Positions 35,241-45,897 are shown, counted from the first letter of the stretch. The stretch is DNA of 64,000 nt from Diphasiastrum complanatum (GCA_029204225.1 CM055103.1:22808663-22872662); one strand, 5' to 3'. Translations and numbers: made by a program. The notes: generated by a model from the letters alone, not told the origin.

Positions 35241-36242
35241 GATCATTCTTCCTCCTCCTCTTCTACTTCTTTTAGAAAGAAAGTTAAGTCAAAGTTCAAG
35301 TGCTTTTATTGTAGAATAAAAGGTCATTTTGCTAATGAATGTCATAAGAAGAAAAGAGATCAAGGTGAGAGGCAAGGAAATCTAGCAATAGATGAAGAAG
35401 AAGATAGCATTTCTGAATCTCTTGTTATGACTTCAAGTTTGCTTGCACATATAGATGAGAATGATCCTTGGTGGATTGATAGTGGAGCCTCATCTCACAT
35501 GACAAGACATAAGGAATACTTTTCATCCTTATTGTCTTATGAGGGAGAGAGCAACATCATCTATACTGCAAACGATGGTCAATGTGACATCAAAGGCATA
35601 GGCACAATTCCTATTTCTCTTTCAACAAATAGGAAAGCTAATCTTGAAAATGCATTGTACATTCCTTCAATCACTAAGAACTTGCTTAGTGTTAGTCAAA
35701 TGATTGACAAGGGGCTTGATGTTGAGTTCATTGGAGATGCCTGTTTGATAAGTAGGTGTGGATCCTTGATTGCTAAAGGAAGAAGACATGGTAAACTTTT
35801 CAAACTAGATGCATGTGTGATGGCTAGGGAACAATTGACAAACCAAGAAGTTTGGCATAAGAGGTTGGGACATATTAACTTCAAATCTTTGGAGGTAATG
35901 GAAAAGAAAGAGCATGTTATTGGTCTCCCTAACAGTCTTGTTGCAAATAATACATTTTGTGAACATTGTGCCTCGTCCAAATCTCATAGAGTTGCTTATT
36001 CTAGATCTTCTTCTAGATCTAAAGAAGCTTTTCAACTTGTGCATTTGGATCTTCATTCTTTTAGTACAACTAGCAATGGTGGGACAAAAATGTATGCAAC
36101 TTTTATTGATGACTTTAGTAGGTATACTTGGGTCTATCTTCTTAAAACCAAGGATGAAATGTTTGCTGCATTTGTCAAGTTTAAGAATGAAGTGAAAAAT
36201 CAATTCAATACAAAGGTCAAATGCTTGAGATCAGATAATGGA
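35230..36242 (+). pseudogene. Zinc knuckle, protease and first half of integrase
   Basis: One frame open across the whole stretch. Zinc knuckle CFYCRIKGHFANEC at 35,301-35,342, protease WWIDSGASSHMT at 35,471, and protease tail LYIPSITKNLLSVSQM. Pre-integrase follows with VWHKRLGHINF and the C..C pair (CEHCASSKSH). The integrase core has the first Asp region (VHLDLHS, where VHSD is usual) and FIDDFSRYTWVY, ending at LRSDNG where an insertion interrupts the second catalytic Asp block. The frame reads a few codons into the insert and stops at 36,263. Confidence 0.9.
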
Positions 36243-36429
36243 GAAAAAACCTGTTTTTATTAATAAAAGATGGAAAAACCCATCAGAGTACAAAGGAATG
36301 CATGTTGAAAGCGTAAAAGCCATAAGGTGAATTGAGATATTGTACAACTACAACAAAGCAACCATCTCACAGAGTATCTACATAAAGCCTACTGCTTGGT
36401 GTAAGTCGCTAGTTAAGACAGTGGGAAGT

Positions 36430-37729
36430 TTAGGTTCCTGCAACTACGGCACGTTGAAGTATTGCAAGTGCTTGAGTGTGTTGTAAAGTCATAGAAACTC
36501 GTTGACGATAATAAGCCATAATGATAGATAAAGGTGAGGCACCATGTCCTTGGAGTTTCGCTGCCACAAAGCTAAAAAACAAGCGCTCTAGAAACCAATC
36601 TGTACAAAACCTCTCTAACAGCAATGGGACGCACTCCACCGCCAGGCTTATCCAAGGCTATCAAACGAGCAACACCAAGAATATGAGCAATAGAAAGAGG
36701 AATACGGCCACATGTTATGAAAGAGCAAACTTGAAAGAGCAAACCAAACCTGCTAGCAGAGTCATCAGGAGAAAAACAATCACGAAGATGCTCAAAAACC
36801 ATACCAGAAGGACCCCCAGTTGACAGATTAGGGCTGCGTAGAAAAGCATTAAGAAAATGAGATTCTGAGAGCTGCAAATCAGAACCAGGTTCAAAGTCCT
36901 CAACAAAAGAGGGAAGGGAGTTACTTGCCGGTGGATGAAGAAGCTCTAAATCCTGAAGGGTGGCAACAGAAGGAGTAGCTGGACCTGTAGGAGCTTGGGC
37001 ACAAGTTGCACAAGAATACTCACCCACTTGCCCAAGTAAAACACAACGACGCAACCGACGATGAACAGGGGGTATAGAAACACCATCCGATGTCGAATCT
37101 CGCTGAGTAGCAAGCGCATGACAGCGAAGAAAATGCTCTTCTTGCAAATTTTTCCAATCTCCTGACACAAAGTGACAAATCCTATTGCGAGTTTTCCTAT
37201 GACCAACATCACCACCCCGAGGAGGCAGAGGCAAACACCAGAGAGGAAAAAGCAAAAAGGCATGCCAAGCTGCAATATCAGAAGGGTTGGAAGCCAGATG
37301 AGACAAAGGTAAGGACAAAGCTCTCTGGACATCTGAGCGCAAGGCAAAGGGAATGTGTGCATAAAGATGAGGACGAGGAAAACCCAAGTGAAAAGTGGTC
37401 AAAATATCAAGGGAGCGAATCTCGGTCCAAGCCGAGTCAGGTGGCAAAGTGGGAGCAGGATGAGGTGCAAGGTCAACATTGGTTAATGCGAGCTGTTGAC
37501 AAAAAGCAGAGCAAGCATTACGATGGCGAGAAAGATCGGCACCTTGCACATAAAGGCGACCACAGCCTACACATGGAACACGGGGGTGAGAAGAGAAAGA
37601 AGGAGAAAGCTGAGAAACTGAAAGAGAGGAAAAAAATTGGTGGCGAAGATGGGGTGGACAATATGGCACCACCAAGCCAGAGGAAACAACCAATGAATCC
37701 GCAGCATCACGGTGGGCTTCATGACGCAC
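36430..37729 (-). pseudogene. Non-LTR-type reverse transcriptase fragment with C2H2 finger
   Basis: A 385-codon ORF (37,729-36,572) with a C2H2-like motif CVGCGRLYVQGADLSRHRNAC-type (CX2C, HX3-4C; about 37,575), a Pro-rich block LPLPPRGGDVGHRKTRNRI (about 37,200), and the start of an RT domain: NLSTGGPSGMVFEHLRD and ARLIALDKPGGGVRPIAVRE (about 36,640). A frameshift near 36,580 continues it as FSFVAAKLQGHG to about 36,430. The catalytic YxDD region is absent. Base and codon use are visibly more GC-rich than the flanks. Family: non-LTR/LINE-like RT of a kind seen in spore-bearing plants and protists; I cannot name the clade. Truncated and non-functional. Confidence 0.65.
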
Positions 37730-37779
37730 GCATGAAGGGGAAGCACTAGAAGGATGCTATGAAGGGAAAGCAGGTCTCT

Positions 37780-38128
37780 TTTCTCCATGAATGCTACAAT
37801 CAAGGGGCAATATGGACTTGTATTGTCCATTCCTTCGCAAACTGAGTTGTGGCACAAGAGGCTTGGTCACTTGAACTTGGGAAGCCTCAGTTTGATGAGA
37901 AAATTGGAGATGGTAACAGGACTGCCTACCATAGAAGATCACTTGAAATCGATGTGCGAATCTTGTGTATATGGGAAGCAGCATCGAGAGAAGTTCAATA
38001 AAGGGGGTGTTGCAAGAGCAAAGAACATCCTGGATTTAATCCACACATATTTATGCGGGCCTATGAGGATTGAAATCTGGGAGTTGCAAAGGATGAGAAG
38101 ATTCTTGAGGAACTATATTGACAGGTAA
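37780..38128 (+). pseudogene. Copia pre-integrase scrap
   Basis: ELWHKRLGHLNLGSLSLM and CESCVYGKQHREKF with ILDLIHTYLCGPM, i.e. the pre-integrase zinc region plus the first integrase residues, with the usual first catalytic Asp block (HSDxCGPM) altered to HTYLCGPM. A different copia family from its surroundings. Ends within the insert. Confidence 0.8.
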
Positions 38129-38340
38129 AGATGCAGCCACTACCTCCGAAGATTCCAAAAATTTGTGTGAAGCTTCCATGTTGGCCAACAAGGCCATCAA
38201 GAGATAAAAGCTGCTAGAACTTCAAAACTTCTACGAGGTATTTGTGTGATTCCCTGCTGAAAGTCCAATCACCAAAGCTCTGCAGCTGAGCACTAGCCTT
38301 GAGTGCTGTCTTGAAAACGTTGTCTAACAGCTCGCTATAA
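38110..38340 (-). other. Antisense coding-like stretch, unrecognised
   Basis: Minus strand reads ELLDNVFKTALKASAQLQSF to a stop near 38,213, then in another frame LLMALLANMEASHKFLESSE. Composition looks like a helical plant protein with one frameshift. No family recognised; it may be a captured host gene piece. Confidence 0.25.
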
Positions 38341-38744
38341 CCCTACTTCTAAATCACAAAGACCCATGCAAAGTCTTCATAGACAAAGGAAAAGCGATAC
38401 AACTATCTGCGGATTGTTGCCACCTTGTCTGAGCTTTTTTGTGTTGACCGCCCGTCATTCACTAGTTCCATGTGAAGCTAAATGCCTGTCTAGAACGATT
38501 GCTGTGTGGTAACAGTTTGGGCCTGTCCATTGTAGTTAAAGAAGCCCATCTGAAAGCTTGAGTTTGAGCCCTGCCCATTGCTCACTGGAAAGCTATGCAA
38601 ACCCTTGTGAATCACGCACTAAAGGCTAATTAATAGCCTGCAAACTTCAATTGAGAAATTACTACAAACAAACAACAAGATCTTCTGCCTAGTTAGACCA
38701 TTTTAAAAGACTATGGATCGCTGACCTGCGGCCCTTTTCCAGTC

Positions 38745-38844
38745 TGCTTGCGTGGAAAGAAAGAACTACCTGTGGCCTATTTTGACTCCTATCCCTGCCT
38801 GCGTGGAAAGAAAGAACTACTTGCGGCCTATTTTGACTCCTATC
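38745..38844. repeat. 51-bp tandem duplication
   Basis: Units 38,745-38,795 and 38,796-38,844 ('tgc(t/c)tgcgtggaaag...' to 'ttgactcctatc') differ at only a few positions. It sits at the right edge of the insertion. Confidence 0.9.
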
Positions 38845-38864
38845 ATAAGCTATCAAGTCAATCG

Positions 38865-39492
38865 TGGAGGGGAATACACTTCAAATAAGTTCAAAGATGT
38901 TTGCATAGCACATGGTGGGATTAAGAGGGAGTACTCTAGTCCTAGGACTTCACAAAAAAATGGAGTGGCAGAAAGGAAGAATAGAACCCTTTGTGAATGT
39001 GCCAAGGCAATGTGACTACATGCTAATCTTTCTAAGTCCTATTGGGGGAAAGCTTTAGCATGTGCTAACTATCTTTGTAACAGGAGGACAAGTGCTTCTT
39101 TGAATGGTAAGACTCCCTTTGAGGTCCTCTATTGTAGGAGGTCGAGTGTCAAGCATTGTAGGATCTTTGGCTGTACTTGTTTTGTCAACATCACTCTTGA
39201 TGATAGAACTAAAGAAGATCCTTCATCAAAGAAGGGTGTGTTTGTTGGCTATAGTGAAGTAAGTAAGGCTTACAAAGTGTACATTCCTTCTACAAATAAA
39301 GTTGTCATAAGTAGGGATGTCATCTTTAATGAAGAGAATGTTTCCATTGTTGTCAATGTTGATGATGTTGTTGTTGTGCCTAATAATCATCATGAGGTGC
39401 AAGATGTCTTGGATGAAGGTGGAGATGCCACTCCAAAGCAACCCTCAAGGAGGACTCAAAGGCAAAGGATTGAGCCATCAAGGCTAACCTAA
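38865..39492 (+). pseudogene. Second half of integrase and linker, long copia
   Basis: Resumes at GGEYTSNKFKDVC with the catalytic Glu in NGVAERKNRT (about 38,970). One TGA follows AKAM (39,013). Then NGKTPFEVLYCRR, FGCTCFVNI and the variable Int-RT linker (39,100-39,492). A TAA at 39,490 interrupts the linker where the related fragment at 44.6 kb has Tyr. Confidence 0.88.
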
Positions 39493-39510
39493 AATGAAAA
39501 AGGTAAGCAA

Positions 39511-40614
39511 GTGGTGGAGAACTCTAACTTTGCTTTTTTTACCTCTTTTGATGAACCAACTTGTGTAGGTGAAGCAATTCAAAAGGAGGAATGGATCCAA
39601 GCCATGGATCATGAGCATCAAGCACTCATCAAGAACAACACTTGGAAGTTGGTGGAACTTCCAAAAGGCAAGAAGCCAATTGGGTGTAAGTGGATCTTCA
39701 AGATCAAGACAAAAGAAAATGGATCAATCAAAAGGTACAAGGCAATATTGGTGGCAAAAGGGTATGCTCAAGAGTATGGCATTGACTATGATGAGACCTT
39801 TGCACCCATGGCGAAGATGGTAACAATTCAAACCCTTATCTCTCTTGCAACTCTTTATGGTTGGGACATGTGGCAAATGGATGTTACTAATGCCTTCCTG
39901 AATGGTGATCTTGAAGAGGAAATCTACATGGAGCAACCCGAGGGCTATGTGAAACATGATGAGCCTAATAATGTGTGTTTCCTACAAAAGAGATTGTATG
40001 GGCTTAAGCAAGCACCAAGAAGTTGGTATGCTAAGCTCAATTCCTTCTTACTCTCTCAAAACTTCATCATGAGTGAGTATGATCATTCTCTCTACTTTAG
40101 ATTGAATAATAATGGTGACATCACTTTGCTTTTGATCTATGTTGATGACATAATCTTAAGTGGTGATAGCAATGAAGATATAGATGACATCAAGATGGCA
40201 CTTAAAAGTAAGTTTGAGATACAAGATCTTGGTAATCTTCACTATATCTTAGGAATAGAGATTGTTAGGACTTCTAATTCTACTTTCATTTGTCAAGAGA
40301 AGTATTCTAACTCTATTCTAAAAAGATTTCATTTGGAAAATTGCAAAGTAGTTTCTACTCCTATGGAGTCAAATGTAAAGCTATCTATAAGAGGTAATGA
40401 AAGACCCTTCAAGGACATTACTCTCTATAGAAAGCTCATAGGATCTCTTATTTGGTTAGCCATCACAAGACCTGATCTAAGCTATGTGGTCGGTAAACTA
40501 AGTCAATTCATGCAAGATCCTAGTGAGGCTCATTGGAAGCTAGGAAAGAGAGTACTAAGATACCTCTCGGGATCTAGAGATTTTGGCATCTTGTATGAAA
40601 GGATCTTCACCTAA
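39511..40614 (+). CDS. Copia reverse transcriptase ORF, intact-looking
   Basis: A 367-codon uninterrupted ORF. RT fingers/palm: CKWIFKIKTKENG, YKAILVAKGYAQEYGIDYDE (with RYKA-I where RYKARL is usual), MDVTNAFLNGDLEEEIYMEQ, LKQAPRSWYAKL, and the catalytic LLIYVDDIILSG at about 40,132-40,167. The connection to RNase H is LIGSLIWLAITRPDLSYVV. Part of the gag-pol polyprotein of the long copia; not translatable as a polyprotein because upstream is broken. The listed start is only the first ATG after the upstream stop. Confidence 0.85.
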   Translation: MVENSNFAFFTSFDEPTCVGEAIQKEEWIQAMDHEHQALIKNNTWKLVELPKGKKPIGCKWIFKIKTKENGSIKRYKAILVAKGYAQEYGIDYDETFAPMAKMVTIQTLISLATLYGWDMWQMDVTNAFLNGDLEEEIYMEQPEGYVKHDEPNNVCFLQKRLYGLKQAPRSWYAKLNSFLLSQNFIMSEYDHSLYFRLNNNGDITLLLIYVDDIILSGDSNEDIDDIKMALKSKFEIQDLGNLHYILGIEIVRTSNSTFICQEKYSNSILKRFHLENCKVVSTPMESNVKLSIRGNERPFKDITLYRKLIGSLIWLAITRPDLSYVVGKLSQFMQDPSEAHWKLGKRVLRYLSGSRDFGILYERIFT

Positions 40615-40799
40615 CCTTTGTGGCTCAAATTTAGATTTTACAGGTGATCAAATAAATAGGAAGTCAACAAGTGCCTTTGCAATATATCTTGGAGAGGGAG
40701 CTATCTCATGGCTATCAAAGAAGCAACCTACTATCTCTCTATCTTCCACCGAGGCCAAGTACAAGGCATTAACAACATGCACCAATGTTGAAGAGGGAG
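40583..40799 (+). pseudogene. Truncated RNase H running into the 3' LTR
   Basis: NRKSTSAFAIYLGEGAISWL and SLSSTEAKYKALTTCT are RNase H text in a frame shifted from the RT. It stops at TNVEEG, where 'gaagagggag' meets the LTR, so the C-terminal third of RNase H was deleted and the purine run next to the LTR may be what remains of the polypurine tract. Confidence 0.8.
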
Positions 40800-41455
40800 T
40801 GTGAAAATTGTCAACATTTCCTAGCTAGTTTGAGGCCTAAATTGGCACTTTTTGTACATAGTTTTGGATCTAACCTTTCACACATGTGAAAGAGGCCTAG
40901 ATACTTTTATTTTAGTATATATTTCATATTGAAGAAGTCCCAAAACTTCAGGACCTTCGAAATGACACCAAAATCATGTTATTTGGACATATAGGCCAAA
41001 ATTGACTATTTTAGACTACTGGTGCCCTAAAATTGGGTCCTAAGTTCTAGAGAAAGGAGAGAGAGTCATCTCTCTCACCTACATTAGGCTGAAATTCATG
41101 GAGAACAGGTTGGAAAAACTTATTGTATTGTTGAGAGAGATCAATAGATCATTGTCACAGTTTCTTCCTCCATTTAGACCATTGCTTTGTGTATTGTCTT
41201 CAAGCTATTGTGTATGATCTTAGGAGATTTCCAAAAGTGGTAGGCTGCTATAGTAAGGCCTGTTTGCTGTTATTTCTGGCTGCCATCAGTACCTTTTATT
41301 AGTTCCTTTTGTCTCTTGAATGCTTTGTCAAGTTCTTGTGTATCAAATGTAGCATTAGGATGCTTTGCCATTTATAGCTTTTGTAGCTTGTTGTGCAAAG
41401 ATCTTAGCCAAGTACTTTGGGAGTTTGGATCCATTCAAGATCCACTTTTTTCACA
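40800..41455 (+). repeat. 3' LTR of the long copia
   Basis: Begins TGTGAAAATTG, ends TTTTTTCACA. Direct repeat of 32,441-33,094. Confidence 0.88.
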
Positions 41456-41563
41456 AATTATTTTGCCATTCACCTTTTCAAATGTTATATTATAGAATGT
41501 GACGATGTATCTCAACAAGTAATTTAGATCAACAAACAAGCTGTTTGATGAATTATAGGATAT

Positions 41564-41757
41564 TTATCTTCCATCAGTTTCATACACCTCCTCAATATGA
41601 AATGGAGTACCAATGATCTTATGCATACCTATGTTTAATGCATCCCTCTCTTTCTTCAAGTGATATGACCTTGGGATTGAGACTTTTCTTATTCGAACTT
41701 GCTTAAAAGCTTCTCTAATAAGTTTAAATATTGTTGCATATGTTTCCCTGCTAATAC
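41564..41757 (-). other. Exon-like minus-strand ORF, unrecognised
   Basis: A strong acceptor (TTGTGATTTTGCAG) is followed from 41,757 by GT then ISRETYATIFKLIREAFKQV, then about 40 codons ending in YETDGR and TAA at 41,566. Removing the long copia would place it upstream of the minus-strand H3-like/Ulp1-like region. Family unknown. Confidence 0.25.
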
Positions 41758-41839
41758 CTGCAAAATCACAAGTACAATTGAATTTTCTTCATATAACACT
41801 GTTTTTCATGGTTCTTCAATCTCTCACAATATATCTCTC

Positions 41840-42256
41840 ACTTTACTCACCTATTCAGATTCAGACCGCGCAAAAGACGTGGATACCAAGAAATCCACAT
41901 CAGGATATATTTGTTTTCTTGCAGGAGGACCCATTTCCTGGAATAGCAAAAAGCAAAAATGCATTTCATTTTTCTCTACAAAACCTGAATACGTTGCAGC
42001 TACATCAGCAGTGAAGGAGATAATTTGGTCCAGAAGGCTACTACAAGATCTGCAATTCCCACAAATTGGTCCAATAATACTCCAATGCGACAATCGGAGC
42101 TGCATAGTTCTATCCCTTAATCCACGAACTCATAATAGAACTAAGCATATAAAAGTTCAATTTCATTTTCTTAGAGAGAAGGTTCAGAACCAAGATGTTG
42201 TGCTAAGTTACATATTTTGGCAAAGCCATTGTCTAAAGATAAACATTCTATTTTAG
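41840..42256 (+). pseudogene. Copia RNase H fragment
   Basis: TKKSTSGYICFLAGGPISWN, FSTKPEYVAATSAVKEIIW, and DNRSCIVLSLNPRTHNRTKHIK match the C-terminal RNase H of copia pol, in one frame from 41,699 to the stop at 42,254. Nothing of RT remains upstream. Confidence 0.85.
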
Positions 42257-42313
42257 TAGATATGATAAATCTCAATTGCAGTTCAGATTCATAGTAGTAA
42301 GCTTAAGGGGGAG

Positions 42314-42700
42314 TGTTAGAATTTAATCTTACTCCTACTCATCATAATTGCCCTACTTCTTTTTCATGTAAATCACTCTCTCAAATAGTCTGTATTTTTA
42401 CATTGATTGATGCTACAGTCTGCATTTTTACTCAAGAATTTCCATAGGTGAAAAACTTGACACTGTCGCCTTTGTCACCTTTGGGCCATCCTGAGCAACT
42501 AATTGTTTTGCAACACTTGTGTCAACTCAGTCCTTTTTGGCCATTTCAAGCACTTACAGAAATGTGACATGACTTCGCATAAAATACGAAAAAGATGACA
42601 CTCTACATAAATACACAGGATTCTAAGTACACTCTTTTAATTGAGGTGAAAGTCTCTTTTACACACCATTTCCTTGTGGTACTTCACCCTTAACACGTTC
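42314..42700 (+). repeat. Polypurine tract and 3' LTR start
   Basis: TTAAGGGGGAG (42,303-42,313) then TGTTAGAATTTAATC. The end of the LTR is not fixed; the sequence abuts the CACTA remnant near 42,770. Confidence 0.6.
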
Positions 42701-42777
42701 ATCTTCTACTTCACACCACATTTTTGGACTTGCAGGATGTAATTGTGAGATTATTTTGGTGATACCCACAAAGATTC

Positions 42778-44370
42778 CTATACAAGCCAACTGTCTACAA
42801 TTCTACCTTCTAGCCTTGCCTTTTGTCTCACAAAGCCCTTCAAAACTTTCATAAAGCGCTCAAGGTAGAACATCCATCTCGTGTACACAGGTCCTGCAAT
42901 TGATATTTCTTCGACCAAATGCACTAGAAAATGAACTTGTATATCAAAAAAGGAAGTTGAAAAATCTCTTTCCAACAAACATACCATTTCAATCATTTGG
43001 ATTTTCATGGAATCCAATTCACTATTTTTTATTTCTTTTGAGGAAATCCACCTGCAAGATTGATAGTACATTAGGTTGTTTAACACATTAAAATATTGAA
43101 ATAACACATATTTATACAAGTGCTTAAAAAAATATACAAACCTAATCATCGATGACAAATTGTAAAGCGTATTTTGTACATCACCTCGAATAGAAAGTGG
43201 AAGTATGAATTGCAACATCTTATGCCAATCATGCGATTTCAATCCACTTAATTTACCATCTTTGGTAAATGATTTGCATAAAGAATGTGCATAGCCTGTT
43301 GGAGTTCTCATTTGTTTTATGACATGTTTAACATATGAGAGTTGCTCTTTTGTAAGAATCCATGGCACGCTAGGTAGAATCTCATCTCCACCTTCGGTGT
43401 ATTGAATCCAATAGGGTCTTTTCACATCGACTGCTTGTAGATCTTTACGAGCTGCGAAGTTATCTTTTATGCCAATGATGTGATTCCATAAGGATTCACC
43501 TACGTTTTTGAATATGTGCATAGGATCCAATAGATGGTTTATCAATAAATTCCTCCAATAGGATAATTTATGAAAAATAGACAACCATTTCATACCATCA
43601 ATGGATTCATTCCATGAAGATTTAACGTCGTGATGTTTCGAGAAGGATGATCAAGCGGCAAGTATTTTGACGATTTTCATGCACCACTTTTTTCAACATA
43701 TTTGTGCTATATCGACCCTCCAAAAGTGGTCCACAAATATAACATGTGTTGTTGTAACCCTACATAGTTCACAAACCAAATTGAACATAAGTTTAGTTAA
43801 ATATACTCAAATGCTAAACCCTAAAATGGATTAGATTAACTATATAGATACATGAGCATTCGCTTAAACCAGGGTAGCAATGCATCGTCCACATTAGAAT
43901 TCCACGAACCATGAAATTCCTTTGTTGTAAAGGTCTCGAGATGTCGTAAGCATGAATAGCATTCCAAAGAATGCACAATTCATCGACCAAAGGTGCAAGA
44001 TACACATCCATATTCTTGGCCTTGTACTTTCCTGGAATCAATAAAGCCAATATCAAGTGTCCCGTTTTAATACTCAACCATGGAGGTATGTTATAATTAA
44101 CGAGCACAACTGGCCATGTGGACCAAGTTGACGCTTGAACGCCAAAAAAGGATTTACGCCATCCATAGCAAGGCCAAATCTCAAATTACGAGGTTCGTTT
44201 TTATACTGGGGCCATTGGTTTTCAATATGTTACCATGTATGTGAGTCACTTGGTACTCGCATCACATCATCCGTAGATCGATTTTTGACATGCCAATCCA
44301 TTAGTTGTGCAAAGATTTACATCAAAATATACGTTGCAATCGTGGGATAATTGAAAAATGTCGTAACACT
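42778..44370 (-). pseudogene. CACTA (En/Spm) TNP2-like transposase, central and C-terminal part
   Basis: From about 44,370 leftward, in shifting frames: LMDWHVKNRSTDDVMRVPSD, EPRNLRFGLAMDGVNPF, STWSTWPVVLVNYNIPPWLS, and LALLIPGKYKAKNMDVYLAP (44,107-43,814). After a gap a 271-codon ORF (43,593-42,778) holds the DUF4218 part: GLKSHDWHKMLQFILPLSIR, LLERDFSTSFFDIQVHFLVH, GPVYTRWMFYLERFMKVLKG. An in-phase 66-nt intron (43,117-43,052; GTATAA...TTGCAG) fits within that ORF and removes extra residues before WISSKEI. The N-terminus is missing. Element ends not located. Confidence 0.85.
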
Positions 44371-44404
44371 TTTTGTGGCACTTTATTCCCTTGTACGTCA
44401 TCTT

Positions 44405-45260
44405 GAAAACATAGATGTCATTTTTGATGAGGGAAACATTCCAAAAGTATCTTCAAGTATTATTGAAGATGATGTAGATGGATCTAACATTCTTGATGAT
44501 GATGTAAAGGATCCTACTTTGGATTGTGCTGATGAAGGACCATCATCAAGTCAAAAGCCAAGGAGGACATCAAGGCAAAGGCAAACACCTTCAAGGCTCA
44601 CATATGATGAGAAAGGTAAGCAAGTGGAAGTGACTAATTTTGCTTTCCTCACATGCTTTGGTGAATCTTCTTGTGTAGATGATGCTATGCAAGTAGATAT
44701 TGGATATCATGCTTGAAAATCAAGTAATGGATCTGGAAAACAAGTTTTGTTCAGTGACTTCATTCTATGGTCAAGTTGATGATCACAAGGTTGATCTCAA
44801 ATGGCTTCAACAAATCAAAAGGGAAGTTGGCAATTTGGAGCTAGTCAAGAGCATCAAATGAGAGTCAAATGGCAAAGATGTTTTGGATATATTTTTGCAG
44901 GTGCTTGAAGAATCAAGTAAGGTCAAAGGAGCAACAAGGTGAAGAGTTTGACATTTCAGATCTTGGAGAAGCACTAATATGTGTGGACATGGACAAGTGC
45001 AGAGGAACTCTCCACCTAACACAAGAAAAATATGCGTTGAAGATTCTGAAAGATTAGAAGATGATAGAGTGCAAAGAGAAATGCACTCCTATGGAAGCAT
45101 GAGCAAGATTGACCAAGGATGACTGCCCAAAAGATGATGCAGAAAAGGGGAGAATGGCAACAGTGCCATATTGGAACCTTATTGGCAGCCTCATGTACCT
45201 GATAGTTTGCATTGATAAAAGAAGAGACCTCTCTTTTTGCTTGCAATATATACACCTAGC
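44405..45260 (+). pseudogene. Copia linker and RT C-terminal fragment
   Basis: Int-RT linker IDVIFDEGNIPKVSSS ... QKPRRTSRQRQTPSRLTYDE (44,405-44,710), close to the long copia at 39.4 kb. Then a large RT deletion and the end of RT: FDISDLGEALICVDMDK, GTLHLTQEKYALKIL (44,950-45,055), and VPYWNLIGSLMYL (45,160-45,205). RNase H absent. 45,261-45,574 holds nothing recognised. Confidence 0.82.
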
Positions 45261-45572
45261 CTCAAACAGACCTACATTCAATTCATACAAGGTCATTATA
45301 TTTCAAACAATAGCTACCATGTACTGTTGTAACAAACTAGGAACTTTTCTTAAGGAAGTACAAACTCTGGTAGATACCCTTTAGAGTAACGGGTTTGCCC
45401 GTGATAGATTATGTATGATCATTAACAAGCTTTTGTGTCACAAAGATTTTCCAGGACTGTTATTTGATTTGCCTGAATATATTAACAATCTTTTGGTGGG
45501 CAGTTAGCTTTCCCTTAGGGGGGAGCTAGCTGCCCCCTGAAGGATTCACTGACTGTGGCTATTGGTTGGTGG

Positions 45573-45702
<130 letters not shown>

Positions 45703-45897
45703 GAATGGTACCCAACTTCTTTATTTTACACTTGGTTCTTAGTACTCTAAAAGTTATATGGTCCTTTGTGACTTTTGGAGGGAAATTTGAAAACTACCAA
45801 ATGCATTGAATGTCACCTCAATGGTCAAGATTATCAGAGTAATATCCTACGAACATGGTTCTTTGCTTCTTGCACACTCTTTTTGATTAGTTGTATC

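Larger units (their letters stand above)
36243..38864. mobile_element. Composite insertion inside the copia integrase
   Basis: The integrase text ends 'aatgga' at 36,242 and resumes 'tggagggg' at 38,865, so 'tgga' is repeated at both edges (possible 4-bp target duplication). Contents in order: antisense non-LTR-like RT, a sense pre-integrase scrap of another copia, an antisense coding-like stretch and a tandem duplication. No LTRs, terminal inverted repeats or poly(A) tail are evident, so the mechanism is unclear. Confidence 0.6.
32441..41455 (+). mobile_element. Long Ty1/copia element with paired LTRs
   Basis: Two LTRs of about 650 bp in direct orientation enclose a priming site, leader, gag, protease, integrase, RT and a partial RNase H. 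Flanks read GATTA before 32,441 and AATTA after 41,455, a likely 5-bp target duplication with one change. A 2.6-kb insertion (36,243-38,864) splits integrase. Gag has several frame breaks, whereas RT is still one long ORF. Confidence 0.88.

Noticed and set aside
36243-36300. Poly(A) tail of a LINE at the left edge of the insert
   Set aside because: The antisense RT would need a T run at the plus-strand edge; the edge reads GAAAAAACC, the wrong orientation.
37357-37749. Lys/Glu-rich plus-strand ORF of 130 codons
   Set aside because: Shadow of the GC-rich antisense RT ORF, which has real motifs.
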